A DNA stretch of 64,000 nucleotides from Bradyrhizobium sp. LMTR 3 (GCF_001693485.1 NZ_MAXC01000009.1:1-64000); one strand, 5' to 3'. Shown: positions 53,691-62,897, counted from the stretch's first letter. The notes: generated from the sequence alone by a model not told the origin. Translations and numbers: made by a program.

Positions 53691-54625
53691 CAGGCTTCAT
53701 TCCCGCGTTTGTTGACGTCGCGCAGGATGAAGATCGCCGCGATCGCCAGGATCGGCACCATGAAGAGGGATACGCTGGCGCCCAGCGGTATATCGCTGCC
53801 CTCGATCCCGACACGGAACGCCCAAGTCGCGAAGATATGGGTGTGATCGAGCGGGCCGCCCGCGGTCAGGATGCGCACGATATCGAAATTGGCGAACGTC
53901 ACGATCAGCGAGAACAGCGTCGTAATCGCGATGATGTTTCGCATCATCGGCAGCGTGACGTACCAGATGCGCTGCCACCAATTGGCGCCGTCGATGGCGG
54001 CGGCTTCGTAGAGCTGTTCCGGCACGGATTTCAGCGCCGCCAGATACATGATCATGAAGAACGGCGCGCCAACCCAGATGTTGACGAGAATGACCGAGAA
54101 GCGCGCCCACATCGGATCGCCGGTCCACGGGATCGGCCCGATGCCGAAGAAGGAGAGCGTGTAGTTGAACGCGCTGTAGGAGGGGTCAAATAACCAGAGC
54201 CAGGCCAGTGTGCTCATCGCCGGGGGGATCACCCACGGCACCAGCAGCATGCCGCGCCATTTGCGCTGGCCCTTGGCCGGTATGTTGTGAACGAAATGCG
54301 CAATGATGAAGCCGAGCACCGCCTTGAAGATGACGGCCGTGATCGCGAAGATGCAGGACTGCTTCACGACGAGCCAGAACGTCTCGCGCCTGAACAGGAA
54401 TTCGAAATTGCTGAGCCCGACGAAACGTTGCATCGACTTATTCAACGTCGCCAGGTGCAGCGCATAGAAGGCCGGATAGATGACGAGAGTGGCGATCAGC
54501 AGAAGCAGCGGCAGAGTCATCAAGAATGCTACAGTCGACTTGCGCCTGAGCGCATTGTGCAAGCTGGAGCGTTTGCGCGCGGCTTGCGCGGCAGCCCGGT
54601 TCGGCTGCAATACGACGTCAGCCAT
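53690..54625 (-). CDS. ABC importer permease (MalF/UgpA type)
   Basis: 311 residues, six transmembrane helices, with the EAA motif YEAAAIDGANWWQRIWYVTLPMM. The long cytoplasmic N-terminus has RKRSSLHNALRRKSTVAFLM. Separated from the binding-protein gene by about 107 bp containing a small hairpin. Confidence 0.94.
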   Translation of the reverse strand: MADVVLQPNRAAAQAARKRSSLHNALRRKSTVAFLMTLPLLLLIATLVIYPAFYALHLATLNKSMQRFVGLSNFEFLFRRETFWLVVKQSCIFAITAVIFKAVLGFIIAHFVHNIPAKGQRKWRGMLLVPWVIPPAMSTLAWLWLFDPSYSAFNYTLSFFGIGPIPWTGDPMWARFSVILVNIWVGAPFFMIMYLAALKSVPEQLYEAAAIDGANWWQRIWYVTLPMMRNIIAITTLFSLIVTFANFDIVRILTAGGPLDHTHIFATWAFRVGIEGSDIPLGASVSLFMVPILAIAAIFILRDVNKRGNEA

Positions 54626-54694
54626 GGTGCGTTTTCATCCCTATAACGTTTCTGTCGGCTTCGCCGGGCGTACGATTGAAGATAGGGAATGGCA

Positions 54695-54712
54695 GCCTGC
54701 GATCAGGCAGGC
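54695..54712 (-). repeat. Hairpin between binding-protein and permease genes
   Basis: GCCTGC-GATCAG-GCAGGC forms a perfect 6-bp stem directly after the binding-protein stop codon. Such hairpins often protect the upstream mRNA and lower downstream expression, giving excess binding protein over permease (family knowledge). Confidence 0.5.
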
Positions 54713-54732
54713 CGCCAGGGTATCCCCGTCCG

Positions 54733-56073
54733 TCAGCTTCGCATGAAGCCTTCGCACTCGCCTTCGGCCCAGGCGAGCACCTTCTCCATCGGCTCGCCCT
54801 TGTGATAGCGCAGGCACATCTTGGTCAGGGTCGCCTGCACATAGATCTGCTGGGCGATCTTCGGCGGGGCGGGTGCCGCAGCGATCGAGAGCGTCTGATG
54901 GTTATGCGGGTTCGGGTAGTGGTAGAGCGTGCCCTTCGGCGGCACTTCCTCCTGCCAGACCTTCAGCGTGGTGAGCTTCTCGTAGCAGGGCAGGTCGTAA
55001 CCGCCGCTCGCCACGCACATTTTCTCGATCGCATCCGGCTGCGAAAGCGCGTTGAGCACTTTCTTGGCCGCTTCCTTGTTCTTGGAGAACGACCAGGTGC
55101 CCCAGAAATAGGGCAAATAAGGTGCGAAGCGGCCCTTCGGCCCCGCCGGAAAGCCGTGGGTCCAGCACTGCTCGGCGACCTGCGGCGCGTCGCGCTTGGC
55201 GACTGCCCAGGCGCTCGGAGGGTTCATGATCAAAGCACCCCTGCCGGAGACCAACCATTTGTTGTTGGAGGCATCATCCCAAGCTCCGACGTCCGGCGGC
55301 AGGAAGGAGATCAGCTTCTTGTAGAACTCGAGTGCCTGGCGCACCGCGTCGGTCTTGACGGTGAGGTTGCCCTTCTCGTCGACAAGGGCTGCGCCGAACG
55401 ACTGGAAGATAGCGCCTGCCGTATCGACATTGTCGCTGGTCTCGCCGAGGCCGATGCCGAAGGGAACGCCGCCCTTCTGGCAAGCTTCCGCAGCCTTCAG
55501 GAAGGTGTCCAGGGTCCAACTGTCGGCCTTCGGCGGGCTGCCTGCCGGATACAATGCCTGAATGTCGATGCCGGCATGCTGTTTCATCAGGTCGATGCGC
55601 GAGCAGGGGCCCTTGATCTGGCTGCCGATGCTCCCGGGTACCGCAAGCCACTTGCCCTTGGATTGGCCAAGATATTTTACGGTGCCGTTGGGTTCGCCGT
55701 TCTGCTTGATGAGGCCTTCCATGACGTCATTCATGGGCTCCAGCAGTTCGGCCTGCGCATGCGGCCACCAAGTCGGCATCGCGAGAATGTCGTGACCGGA
55801 TTTCGCCTGCGCTTCGGCCGCGATGGTGAGCAGGAGCTTGTTGCCCTGGCTCGGGATGTAGTCGATCTGAACCTCGACCTTCTCCTTTTCCGCCCAGGCA
55901 TTGACGATATCTGTTGAGGCCTTGTTGGCGCCGGGAACCCAGTGGTCCCAGAAACCGATCGATAGCTTACCGGCGGCATAGGCGCCGCGCACATAGGGCG
56001 CGGTGATGAGCGCTGCGGATGATAGCGCTGTCGCAGCAACGAATTGTCGGCGAGAAAGCTTCCTGCGTGACAT
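54733..56073 (-). CDS. ABC importer solute-binding protein, Tat-exported
   Basis: 446 residues. The N-terminus SRRKLSRRQFVAATALSS has the twin-arginine motif, so the protein is exported folded. The mature part has the SBP family 1 pattern (KLSIGFWDHWVPGANKASTDIVNAWAEK is the first strand-helix; then IDYIPSQGNKLLLTIAAEAQ and HDILAMPTWW). First gene of the six-gene operon. The ligand cannot be read from the sequence, but a CUT1-type importer with a hydroxyacid dehydrogenase and amidase hints at an amide-containing or polyol-like compound (inference). Confidence 0.92.
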   Translation of the reverse strand: MSRRKLSRRQFVAATALSSAALITAPYVRGAYAAGKLSIGFWDHWVPGANKASTDIVNAWAEKEKVEVQIDYIPSQGNKLLLTIAAEAQAKSGHDILAMPTWWPHAQAELLEPMNDVMEGLIKQNGEPNGTVKYLGQSKGKWLAVPGSIGSQIKGPCSRIDLMKQHAGIDIQALYPAGSPPKADSWTLDTFLKAAEACQKGGVPFGIGLGETSDNVDTAGAIFQSFGAALVDEKGNLTVKTDAVRQALEFYKKLISFLPPDVGAWDDASNNKWLVSGRGALIMNPPSAWAVAKRDAPQVAEQCWTHGFPAGPKGRFAPYLPYFWGTWSFSKNKEAAKKVLNALSQPDAIEKMCVASGGYDLPCYEKLTTLKVWQEEVPPKGTLYHYPNPHNHQTLSIAAAPAPPKIAQQIYVQATLTKMCLRYHKGEPMEKVLAWAEGECEGFMRS

Positions 56074-56530
56074 AGCGTTTCCTCTTTGCTGAGCCAGATT
56101 TTGCTTCTTATTATTCTTCCCCGTCTGGAGGGGAGTCGCATCGAGGCGGCCGCCAGCGGAGATTTTGTAATCGGATCAGACCAGAATTGTTTGCATCTGT
56201 CGAGAAAACACAGCGGCGGCCGTCATTGAACTAACGTTGCGTGGAAATTCCGGGCCGCGGGAGAGACGATGTTGTGTCGTCGGCATCGTCAATAATCGAC
56301 ACGGCAATATTGCGCCGCACACTTTGCGTCCGGGCAGGGGCGCAATTGCGCTGCAGTCAATTGACGGTGCGTGTAACTCCCTGCCCGGAAGCTGTCTCCT
56401 GCCGGGGAACCGTCCGGCGCAGCGGTGGACGAGTTTGGGGCGGAAACGATAGTTTAGGCAAAGAGAGATTCTCGCGCGCCTTGGCGATTGCGCGTGGCAC
56501 ATTTCTCGATCGGACCATGGAGACCCGACA
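56074..56530. other. Intergenic region between divergent genes
   Basis: 457 bp between the binding-protein start (minus) and the Spy-like gene (plus). It must contain both promoters. The only clear structure is the nested palindrome at 56329-56389. No gene is supported here. Confidence 0.6.
56329..56389. repeat. Nested palindromes (cruciform-like element)
   Basis: Outer perfect 11-bp arms TCCGGGCAGGG (56329-56339) and CCCTGCCCGGA (56379-56389) enclose two perfect palindromes, GCGCAATTGCGC (56340-56351) and GTCAATTGAC (56356-56365). The set would fold as a closed stem with inner hairpins. It does not match the other repeat families in the window. Confidence 0.7.
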
Positions 56531-57316
56531 ATGACACGTCCTCAGCAGTTTGCGCCGACGCCGTCGCGCTGGTGTTTTGTACTTGGCGCCATCGTCGCGC
56601 TGGCTCTTGGCACGTGTGCGACCGCGAACGCGCAGGGGCTGGTGCAGGGCGTGCAACAAGGGGCGCGCGAGGGCAACAAGGCTGCCGGTCCGGTCGGAGG
56701 CGTGCTGGGCGGCGCGATCGGCGGCGTCGTCGGCGTGGTCACCGGTGTCACCGGCGTCCTGACCGGAGGCAACAATAACAACAAGGGCGGGCAGGCACCG
56801 ACGGCGAAGGATTCCAAGCAGGGCGAGCCTTCCAAGCAAGGTGATACCGCCAAGCAAGGTGATACCGCGAAGCCTTCGAAGGGGTCCAAGGCGACGAAGA
56901 CCGCAAAGCAGCAACCACCGCAGCAGCCGGCCGTCCTCACCCAGACCGGCGCACCGCAATTGACGGCCGAACAGATCGTCGCCAACAGCGACGCCAATAT
57001 CGAGCGGATCAAGAAGGAGCTGGACCTCACGCCGGAGCAGGAGAAGCATTGGGCCGCGTTCAACAGTGCGATGCACTATCTCGGTCATAACGGCGCCGAC
57101 CGGCTCAACCTGCGCGTTGCACGCGCCAAACGCGATCCCCCCGACGACATCATCGAGCAGATGCGCAACGAGGCTCAATTTCTCAATGATCGCGCCGTCG
57201 ATCAGCGCAACGTGGCCGATGCCGCCGAGCCGCTATTTGCCACCCTGAACGATAAGCAAAAGGCGATCTTCATTCAGGAAATGGTCAACCTGAGCCACGA
57301 GCGCGGGCTCGACTAG
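56531..57316 (+). CDS. Exported Spy/CpxP-like (LTXXQ-motif) protein
   Basis: 261 residues. Signal peptide to about AQG (36), a Gly-rich hydrophobic segment (GPVGGVLGGAIGGVVGVVTGVTG kind of repeat, about 55-78), a Lys/Gln-rich linker with 18-bp tandem repeats, and a helical C-terminal domain (about 140-258) with the motif LDLTPEQEKHWAAFNSAMHY and LNDKQKAIFIQEM, typical of LTXXQ periplasmic proteins. Possible role in envelope stress or chaperoning. The Gly-rich stretch resembles glycine-zipper segments. Confidence 0.8.
   Translation: MTRPQQFAPTPSRWCFVLGAIVALALGTCATANAQGLVQGVQQGAREGNKAAGPVGGVLGGAIGGVVGVVTGVTGVLTGGNNNNKGGQAPTAKDSKQGEPSKQGDTAKQGDTAKPSKGSKATKTAKQQPPQQPAVLTQTGAPQLTAEQIVANSDANIERIKKELDLTPEQEKHWAAFNSAMHYLGHNGADRLNLRVARAKRDPPDDIIEQMRNEAQFLNDRAVDQRNVADAAEPLFATLNDKQKAIFIQEMVNLSHERGLD
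56816..56869. repeat. 18-bp tandem repeat in the Spy-like gene
   Basis: Two near-identical units AAGCAAGGTGATACCGCC and AAGCAAGGTGATACCGCG (56834-56869) and a diverged third (56816-56833) encode a K-Q-G-(D/E)-(T/P)-(A/S) block. In-frame, so length variation is tolerated. Confidence 0.85.
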
Positions 57317-57607
57317 CCGGCTTCGCCGGACGAACAGCCGGGTACGCGAGCCCTGGGGTAGGTTGAAAGGCGCGGCACCCGGCTATTCTGCCGCAGCGGC
57401 GCGGCTCCTCCAATTTCATTGCAATGATGAAGAAAACCGGACCAACTCGCGCCTTAGTCGTGGCTGACTTGCGGCGTTGTCGGGAACTTCAGTCTTTCAT
57501 CGGTAGTGTTGCACCCCAACATCACGTGCCGCTTTGGCGCTGCTGTGTTTTGCTCGTTCGATAGGCACACTCAGCCAATTGGACCCGGACCCAAGTGGGC
57601 GCACGCC

Positions 57608-58009
57608 TTAGGTTTTCGGAAAGTTCAGCTCCACGCCGACGCCATCGGGATCGTAGAGAAAGAACTGGATGTCGCCGGTGCGCGGCACGACGCTCTCGCG
57701 GAATTTGACGCCTTTCGACTGCAGCCGCTTGCGCATGCCCTCGACATCGGTGGCGGCAAAGGCGATATGGTCAAGCCGGCCGGTATCTTCGTACTTCTTC
57801 TCGGTACCACGGACGACGATGCCCTCACGCGGCTTGCGCGTGCCCATCAGATGCACCGTGGCCGTGCCGCCGGAATAGAGCCAATAGCCGGGGAAATCGA
57901 GCGGCGGGCGATCGCCGTTTTCCAACCCGAGTACATCGCAATAGAAATCCTTGGTGCGCTCGAGATCGGCGGGTTCGATGGTGTAATGCTGCAGTCCGCC
58001 AAGTCCCAT
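57608..58009 (-). CDS. VOC-family (glyoxalase/dioxygenase) protein
   Basis: 133 residues with two beta-alpha-beta-beta-beta modules. Possible metal ligands are His in LQHYTIEPADL, His in RLDHIAFAATDV and Glu in GVGVELNFP, as in extradiol dioxygenases and glyoxalase I. It lies 12 bp downstream of the flavin-monooxygenase-like gene on the same strand, so both may act in one aromatic or xenobiotic degradation step (inference). Confidence 0.88.
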   Translation of the reverse strand: MGLGGLQHYTIEPADLERTKDFYCDVLGLENGDRPPLDFPGYWLYSGGTATVHLMGTRKPREGIVVRGTEKKYEDTGRLDHIAFAATDVEGMRKRLQSKGVKFRESVVPRTGDIQFFLYDPDGVGVELNFPKT

Positions 58010-58020
58010 GGTCGCTCTCC

Positions 58021-59217
58021 CTAAACAAAGCTAAGGTCCGTATCGACGCCCATCATCCAGGCGCCGACGGTTTCAAAATGCCTGAGCTGGCCTTGCAACT
58101 GCTGGGTCACGGTATGGATGTCGCGGAACCGCCGCTCCAGCGGATGGTTTTCGAAGATCGCGGTGGCGCCAGCGGCGTTGTAGGCAAAGTCGACCGCCTC
58201 GCGCGCCTTGTGGATGGCATGGGTCGAGGCCATGCGGATGTTCATGCGCTGCGCGACCGTGATGGTGGCGCCCGCGGTGAGATCCTTCCAGGTGTCGGCC
58301 ATCGATTGCAGCACGTAGCCCCGCGCGGCGCGGAGGTTGACTTCCGCCTGGGCGAGGTTGCACTGGACCACGGCGTTATCCCGCAACGAGGTCCTCGCGC
58401 CACGCGGCACCTTGTTGCGCATCGTATCGACGAAGTTGTCGAGGGCAGTGCGGGCGATGCCGCAGGCGACACCGGCAAAGCCGACCTGATAGCAGGTGTG
58501 GTTGCTCATGCGGTAGAGCGGGCCGCGCTCGCGGCATTCCCGGTCGAACTCACGCGTAATCGAATGGTCGGCGCGCACGAAGAAGTCGTTGAGCGCGAAC
58601 TGGTCGCTGGCGGTGCCGCGCAGGCCCACGGTGTTCCAGATGTCGGTCCACTCGACGTCTTCGGCGCGTACCAGCATGGTGCGCTCGAGCGGGCCTCCAT
58701 TGGAGTCGTATCTGGGCGAACCGTCGGCCGCATAGATCGGGCAGTGCGCGCCGAGCCAGGTCGCATGCCGGCCGCCGGATGCAAAGGACCAGACGCCGGT
58801 CACCCGGTAGCCGCCGTCGCATTCGACCGCGCGAACCCTGGGGCCGGGGCCCCACGCCAATACGGCGCGCGGATCGCCGAAGATCGCCTGCGCCACCGGC
58901 AGATCGAGATAGGCCGCCGACATCGCGCAACCGCCGGCCTGGCTGAGACACCAGGCGGTGGAAGCATCGGCCTTGGCAATGGCTTCGATGACGTGGAAGA
59001 AAGTCACGGGATCGGTTTCGATCCCATTGGTCGAGCGGGGCAGCAACAGACGGAACAGTTGCGCGTCGTGCAGCTTGTCGAGCAGCGTGGGCGGCAGCCG
59101 CCGCGCGGCCTCGATGTCGTCGGAAGCCGCAGCGACATCAGACCGTATGGCCTCGGCCCGGGCGATCACCGCCCGGTCGCCCGCAAGATCGGCAGAGTTT
59201 GCGATCGGTGTATTCAA
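58021..59217 (-). CDS. Acyl-CoA dehydrogenase-fold flavin monooxygenase
   Basis: A 398-residue protein of the group D flavin monooxygenase type (HpaB/DszC/HsaA-like). Features: LLPRSTNGIETDPVTFFHVIEAIAKADAST near residue 50, SFASGGRHATWLGA, WNTVGLRGTASDQFALNDFFV and the C-terminal IHTVTQQLQGQLRHFETVGAWM. Such enzymes use reduced FMN/FAD from a separate reductase; none is adjacent. The start is uncertain: I use TTG at 59217, which begins the homologous region; an in-frame ATG at 59340 would add a non-conserved basic extension. Confidence 0.78.
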   Translation of the reverse strand: MNTPIANSADLAGDRAVIARAEAIRSDVAAASDDIEAARRLPPTLLDKLHDAQLFRLLLPRSTNGIETDPVTFFHVIEAIAKADASTAWCLSQAGGCAMSAAYLDLPVAQAIFGDPRAVLAWGPGPRVRAVECDGGYRVTGVWSFASGGRHATWLGAHCPIYAADGSPRYDSNGGPLERTMLVRAEDVEWTDIWNTVGLRGTASDQFALNDFFVRADHSITREFDRECRERGPLYRMSNHTCYQVGFAGVACGIARTALDNFVDTMRNKVPRGARTSLRDNAVVQCNLAQAEVNLRAARGYVLQSMADTWKDLTAGATITVAQRMNIRMASTHAIHKAREAVDFAYNAAGATAIFENHPLERRFRDIHTVTQQLQGQLRHFETVGAWMMGVDTDLSFV

Positions 59218-59468
59218 GGCCAGCCTGCCGGTTCGTCGCGTTCGCGTGCCAGTGACCAGTAGATAGTGATCAGTAGATAAGGCTATCGCGCCATCGCCGC
59301 GATCGGCAAGTCCATAGCGACGCGGAGCACACCTGCGCATAGGCGATTGGGATTTCGTGCCGCTCTGCACAATGGGGCCAACAATCGAGTGGAACGCGTC
59401 CGACTTGTTTAAGGTTTTGCGCTAGCCTTTCGGTTTGGCCGGAATCGATCCGGGATGGGACGGACGGG

Positions 59469-59759
59469 ATGGAAGAGCGACGAAAATTTCCGCGAACGGA
59501 GACGGAGGAGTCTGCCTATGTTTCGTCGGGTGGCTCCGTGATGCGCTGCGTAGTTCGGAACATCTCACCCGAGGGCGCCGCGATCGATGTCGACAATCCG
59601 GCCTTCGTCCCGCAGCGCTTTCGCCTGGTGATGGCAAAGGATCCATCGATCGTGCACGAGTGCCGGGTAGCATGGATCCAGAAGAACCGTATCGGCTTGA
59701 CCTTCATCAGGATGGTGGACGCGGTCATGGATCGGCCGACGCCGAACGGGACGCGCTGA
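59469..59759 (+). CDS. PilZ-domain protein
   Basis: A 96-residue single-domain PilZ protein. The N-terminal MEERRKFPRTE carries an RxxxR-like c-di-GMP motif (RRKFPR) and the (D/N)xSxxG motif appears as NISPEGAAID. It is likely a c-di-GMP effector for motility or surface behaviour. GGGACGG precedes the ATG. Convergent with the TctC-like gene, 5 bp between the stops. Confidence 0.88.
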   Translation: MEERRKFPRTETEESAYVSSGGSVMRCVVRNISPEGAAIDVDNPAFVPQRFRLVMAKDPSIVHECRVAWIQKNRIGLTFIRMVDAVMDRPTPNGTR

Positions 59760-59764
59760 GCAGA

Positions 59765-60733
59765 TTACTCGATCCGCAGCTTTGCATCGCGTACCACCTT
59801 GCCCCACTTATCCATCTCCAGCATGATGCGCGCGCCGAACTGATCTGGTGTATTCGCGATCGCCTTGAAGCCGAGCGTCGTGAGGCGTTCCTTCACGTCC
59901 GGCTGTGCGACAATCCTGGCGATCTCGCGATGAAGCAGATCGACGATTTCTTTCGGCGTCCCTGCGGGGGCGACGATCCCGGTGAGTGTGTCGGCCTCCT
60001 GATCCTTGATGCCCTGCTCGGCGAAGGTCGGTACGTCAGGCAGGCCCGGGGCCCGTTCGGTCGAAGCCACACCAACCGCGCGCAATTGTCCGCTCTGCAC
60101 CGCCGAGAGGGCAGGCGGCAGCGCGGTAAAGGCGATCGGCGTGTGCCCCCCGATGGTCGCCTGAATGGCCGGGGCAGCGCCCGTGAACGGGACGTGGACG
60201 AGGTCAAGCTTGAAAGCCAACCGGAACAGCTCGCCACCCAGATGCGGTGTCGATCCGACGCCGGGGCCGGCAAAGCTGTATTTGCCGGGATTGTCCCTGA
60301 CGAGCTGCACCAGTTCCGGCAACGTTTTGGCCGGCACTTGCGGGTTGACCACGACGACATTCGGCGAAACCGCGACCAGCGTCACCGGCGCGAAATCCTT
60401 CACCGGATCGTATGGCACCTTGGCGTAGAGGCTAGGGTTGACGACGAATCCGGTGCTGACCACCATGATGGTGTAGCCGTCCGGCGTCACGCGCGCGACC
60501 TGGCCGGCTGCGGTATTGCCACCGGCGCCGCCGATGTTCTCGACAAAGAACTGCTGGCCGAGATGGTCGGTGAGCTTCTGCGCCACGATGCGGGCGATGG
60601 CATCGGTTGGTCCGCCCGCTGGGAAGCCAACCACGACGCGCACCGGCTTGCTTGGATAGTTTTGCGCCGAGGACGCCAGGACGCCGGACAGCAACCACGC
60701 GGTTGCCAACAAGACCCGCAAAACCGTGGCCAT
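59765..60733 (-). CDS. Tripartite tricarboxylate-transporter-type binding protein (TctC/Bug)
   Basis: 322 residues. Signal peptide 1-23 (VLRVLLATAWLLSGVLASSAQ), then the Bug signature NYPSKPVRVVVGFPAGGPTDAIARIVAQKL and AGGNTAAGQVARVTPDGYTIMV, GSTPHLGGELF. These periplasmic proteins bind carboxylates or aromatic acids; the matching TctA/TctB genes are not in the window, as is common for orphan Bug proteins. Confidence 0.92.
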   Translation of the reverse strand: MATVLRVLLATAWLLSGVLASSAQNYPSKPVRVVVGFPAGGPTDAIARIVAQKLTDHLGQQFFVENIGGAGGNTAAGQVARVTPDGYTIMVVSTGFVVNPSLYAKVPYDPVKDFAPVTLVAVSPNVVVVNPQVPAKTLPELVQLVRDNPGKYSFAGPGVGSTPHLGGELFRLAFKLDLVHVPFTGAAPAIQATIGGHTPIAFTALPPALSAVQSGQLRAVGVASTERAPGLPDVPTFAEQGIKDQEADTLTGIVAPAGTPKEIVDLLHREIARIVAQPDVKERLTTLGFKAIANTPDQFGARIMLEMDKWGKVVRDAKLRIE

Positions 60734-60818
60734 GGCGCTCTCCCCAATATGTTTGTTGGGGTCATCATCGGCGAGGCCACGACGCCGGACAAGGGGTTAT
60801 TGCGATGGCCGGCGAGCG

Positions 60819-61454
60819 TTACTTCTTCAGCAGCGGCTTGAGCCGTTCTTCCAGCTCCTCGAACGACATCGAGCCCTGCAGCCGCACGCCGTTGAGGAAG
60901 AACGTCGGTGTTGATGTGACCTTCAGTTCTCGATGGGCGTACTGCTGGTCGGCGTTCAGCTTGTCGAACTGTGTCTGATCTTCCTCGCAGGTCTTGACGT
61001 CCTGCTCGCTCATACCGTGCTGCTTCCCGACATAGATCAGCGTATCCTTGGTCTGCGCCATCAGGCGATCCTGCAGCTTGAACAACATTTCGACGGCGCC
61101 GAGGTATTTTTCGGAATCGCCTTTGCCAATGCAGCGCGCGAGTATCGAAGCTGCAGCGGCCTTGATGTCGAGCGGAAATTCGCGGAACACGAAACGTACC
61201 TTGCCGGTATCGATATATTTCGACCGCAGCATCGGGAACACATTCTGGCCGAAGGCTGCGCAATGCGGGCAGCTCATCGACGAATATTCGGTGATGGTGA
61301 TTGGTGCTTTCTCAGATCCGATTGCAATGTCCGGCAGCGACCCCGGTTTGCCAACTGCTGCGGCAATTGCGCTTTGTGCGATGGCGGCGCCCGGGACCGC
61401 CGGCGACGCAAACGCGAGGAGGACGGCGACGGCAATGCGGTAGCGAACGTTCAA
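60819..61454 (-). CDS. DsbA-family thiol-disulfide protein
   Basis: 211 residues. Signal peptide ending AIA (about 26), thioredoxin fold with the active site C62-P-H-C65 (SMSCPHCAAF), a helical insert, and the cis-Pro loop TSTPTFFLNG. This is the DsbA_2/BdbD-like subgroup of alphaproteobacteria, a periplasmic oxidase or reductase. The probable start codon is TTG at 61454, with GGAG 6 nt upstream. Confidence 0.92.
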   Translation of the reverse strand: MNVRYRIAVAVLLAFASPAVPGAAIAQSAIAAAVGKPGSLPDIAIGSEKAPITITEYSSMSCPHCAAFGQNVFPMLRSKYIDTGKVRFVFREFPLDIKAAAASILARCIGKGDSEKYLGAVEMLFKLQDRLMAQTKDTLIYVGKQHGMSEQDVKTCEEDQTQFDKLNADQQYAHRELKVTSTPTFFLNGVRLQGSMSFEELEERLKPLLKK

Positions 61455-61634
61455 CGGTTACTCCGAAACGGATTGACGAACGGCGAGCGAGCAAGGCTCG
61501 CGGCCTATCGCCCATTCTAACGGTTTCGCCCGCCAAAGGCCATCCAACTGGATCGCAGTTGACCGTGAATTGATCGCGATCCAATCATAGGCGGCAGGAA
61601 GCACAAGGCGAACTCTGCAGACGACGAGAATGTC

Positions 61635-62897
61635 ATGACCGAGCACACGATGCTGTCGAGCGAAACGCAGACAGCGGATGCCATGTTGCGGGCGCGGGCC
61701 AAGCGGGTCGTTCCCGGCGGCATGTGGGGCCACCTGAATGCCGCGCGGCTCCCGGAAGGCTATCCGCAATTCTTCGCCTCCGCGGAGGGCTGCCGCGTGC
61801 GCGACGTCGACGGGCGCGAATACATCGACTTCATGTGCAGTTGGGGCCCCATTCTGCTTGGCCACCGGCATCCCGAAGTTCAGGCGGCGGCTGAGGCGCA
61901 GGCCGCCAAAGGCGACTGTTTGAACGGCCCGGGCGAGGTCATGGTGGAGCTTGCCGAGGATCTCGTCGCCATGCTGCCGCATGCTGATTGGGCGATGTTT
62001 CAGAAGAACGGCGGCGATGCGACCACATGCTGCGTGACGATCGCCCGTGCCGGTACCGGACGCCGCAAGGTACTCGTCGCGCGTGGCAGCTATCATGGCG
62101 CGCTGCCATGGTGCTCGCCGAGCGTTGCCGGCGTGACCGCCGAGGACCGCGCGCATCTGGTGCACTTCGAGTACAATGACGTGCAGAGCCTGCGAGCGGC
62201 GGTCGAGGAAGCGGGCAAGGACCTCGCTGCGGTTCTGGTGACGGCTTTCCGCCACGACATGGGGCGCGATCTCGAACTGCCGACGAAGGAATTCGCGGCG
62301 GCCACGCGGGCGGCATGCGACGCGGCCGACGCCGCTTTGATCATCGACGAAGTGCGGGCCGGCCTGCGTCTCGATACCAGGGGAAGCTGGGAAGCGTTCG
62401 GCGTGCGTCCGGACCTGTGCGCCTGGAGCAAGGCGATCGCCAACGGCTACGCGCTGGCCGCCGTTACCGGCAACGACCGCTTCCGCGAAGCCGCCACCAA
62501 GGTATTCGTTACCGGGTCGTTCTGGTGCGGCACGGTGGCGATGGCGGCAGCGCGAACGACGCTACGGATCGCGCGCGAGGCGGATGTGCCCTCGCATATT
62601 CGTGCGATGGGCATGAGGCTGCGCGAGGGATTGGCATCGTTGGCGAACGAGTACGGCATCGCGATCCGCCAAAGCGGCCCGCCGCAAATGCCGCTGATGC
62701 TGTTCGAGGCTGACCCGGAAGTACGCAAGGGTAGGGTGTTCTGTTCGGTCGCGCTCCGCCACGGCGCGTTCTTTCATCCCCAGCACAACATGTTCCTGTC
62801 CTCGGCGCATCGCGCATCCGACATCGACGAGGCGCTGCAGGCGGCCTCGCACGGCTTCAAGGCCGTGCGAAAATTGGAGGCGAGATCCAATCGATAG
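61635..62897 (+). CDS. Class III aminotransferase (glutamate-1-semialdehyde-mutase-like)
   Basis: 420 residues, PLP-dependent. Opening VPGGMWGHLN, EYIDFMCSWGPILLGHRHPEV, the cofactor Asp D238 (LIIDEVRAG) and Schiff-base Lys K266 (AWSKAIANGY). Sequence style matches the GSA-aminomutase branch, but the gene is not with haem genes and lacks the strict HemL pattern GEVGGG, so it is better seen as an aminotransferase or aminomutase of unknown substrate. An alternative ATG lies at 61630 out of frame. Confidence 0.85.
   Translation: MTEHTMLSSETQTADAMLRARAKRVVPGGMWGHLNAARLPEGYPQFFASAEGCRVRDVDGREYIDFMCSWGPILLGHRHPEVQAAAEAQAAKGDCLNGPGEVMVELAEDLVAMLPHADWAMFQKNGGDATTCCVTIARAGTGRRKVLVARGSYHGALPWCSPSVAGVTAEDRAHLVHFEYNDVQSLRAAVEEAGKDLAAVLVTAFRHDMGRDLELPTKEFAAATRAACDAADAALIIDEVRAGLRLDTRGSWEAFGVRPDLCAWSKAIANGYALAAVTGNDRFREAATKVFVTGSFWCGTVAMAAARTTLRIAREADVPSHIRAMGMRLREGLASLANEYGIAIRQSGPPQMPLMLFEADPEVRKGRVFCSVALRHGAFFHPQHNMFLSSAHRASDIDEALQAASHGFKAVRKLEARSNR

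Noticed and set aside
58078..59262. A 394-codon plus-strand frame
   Set aside because: Antisense shadow of the flavin monooxygenase gene; high-GC codon bias opens this frame, and it has no ribosome-binding site or domain.
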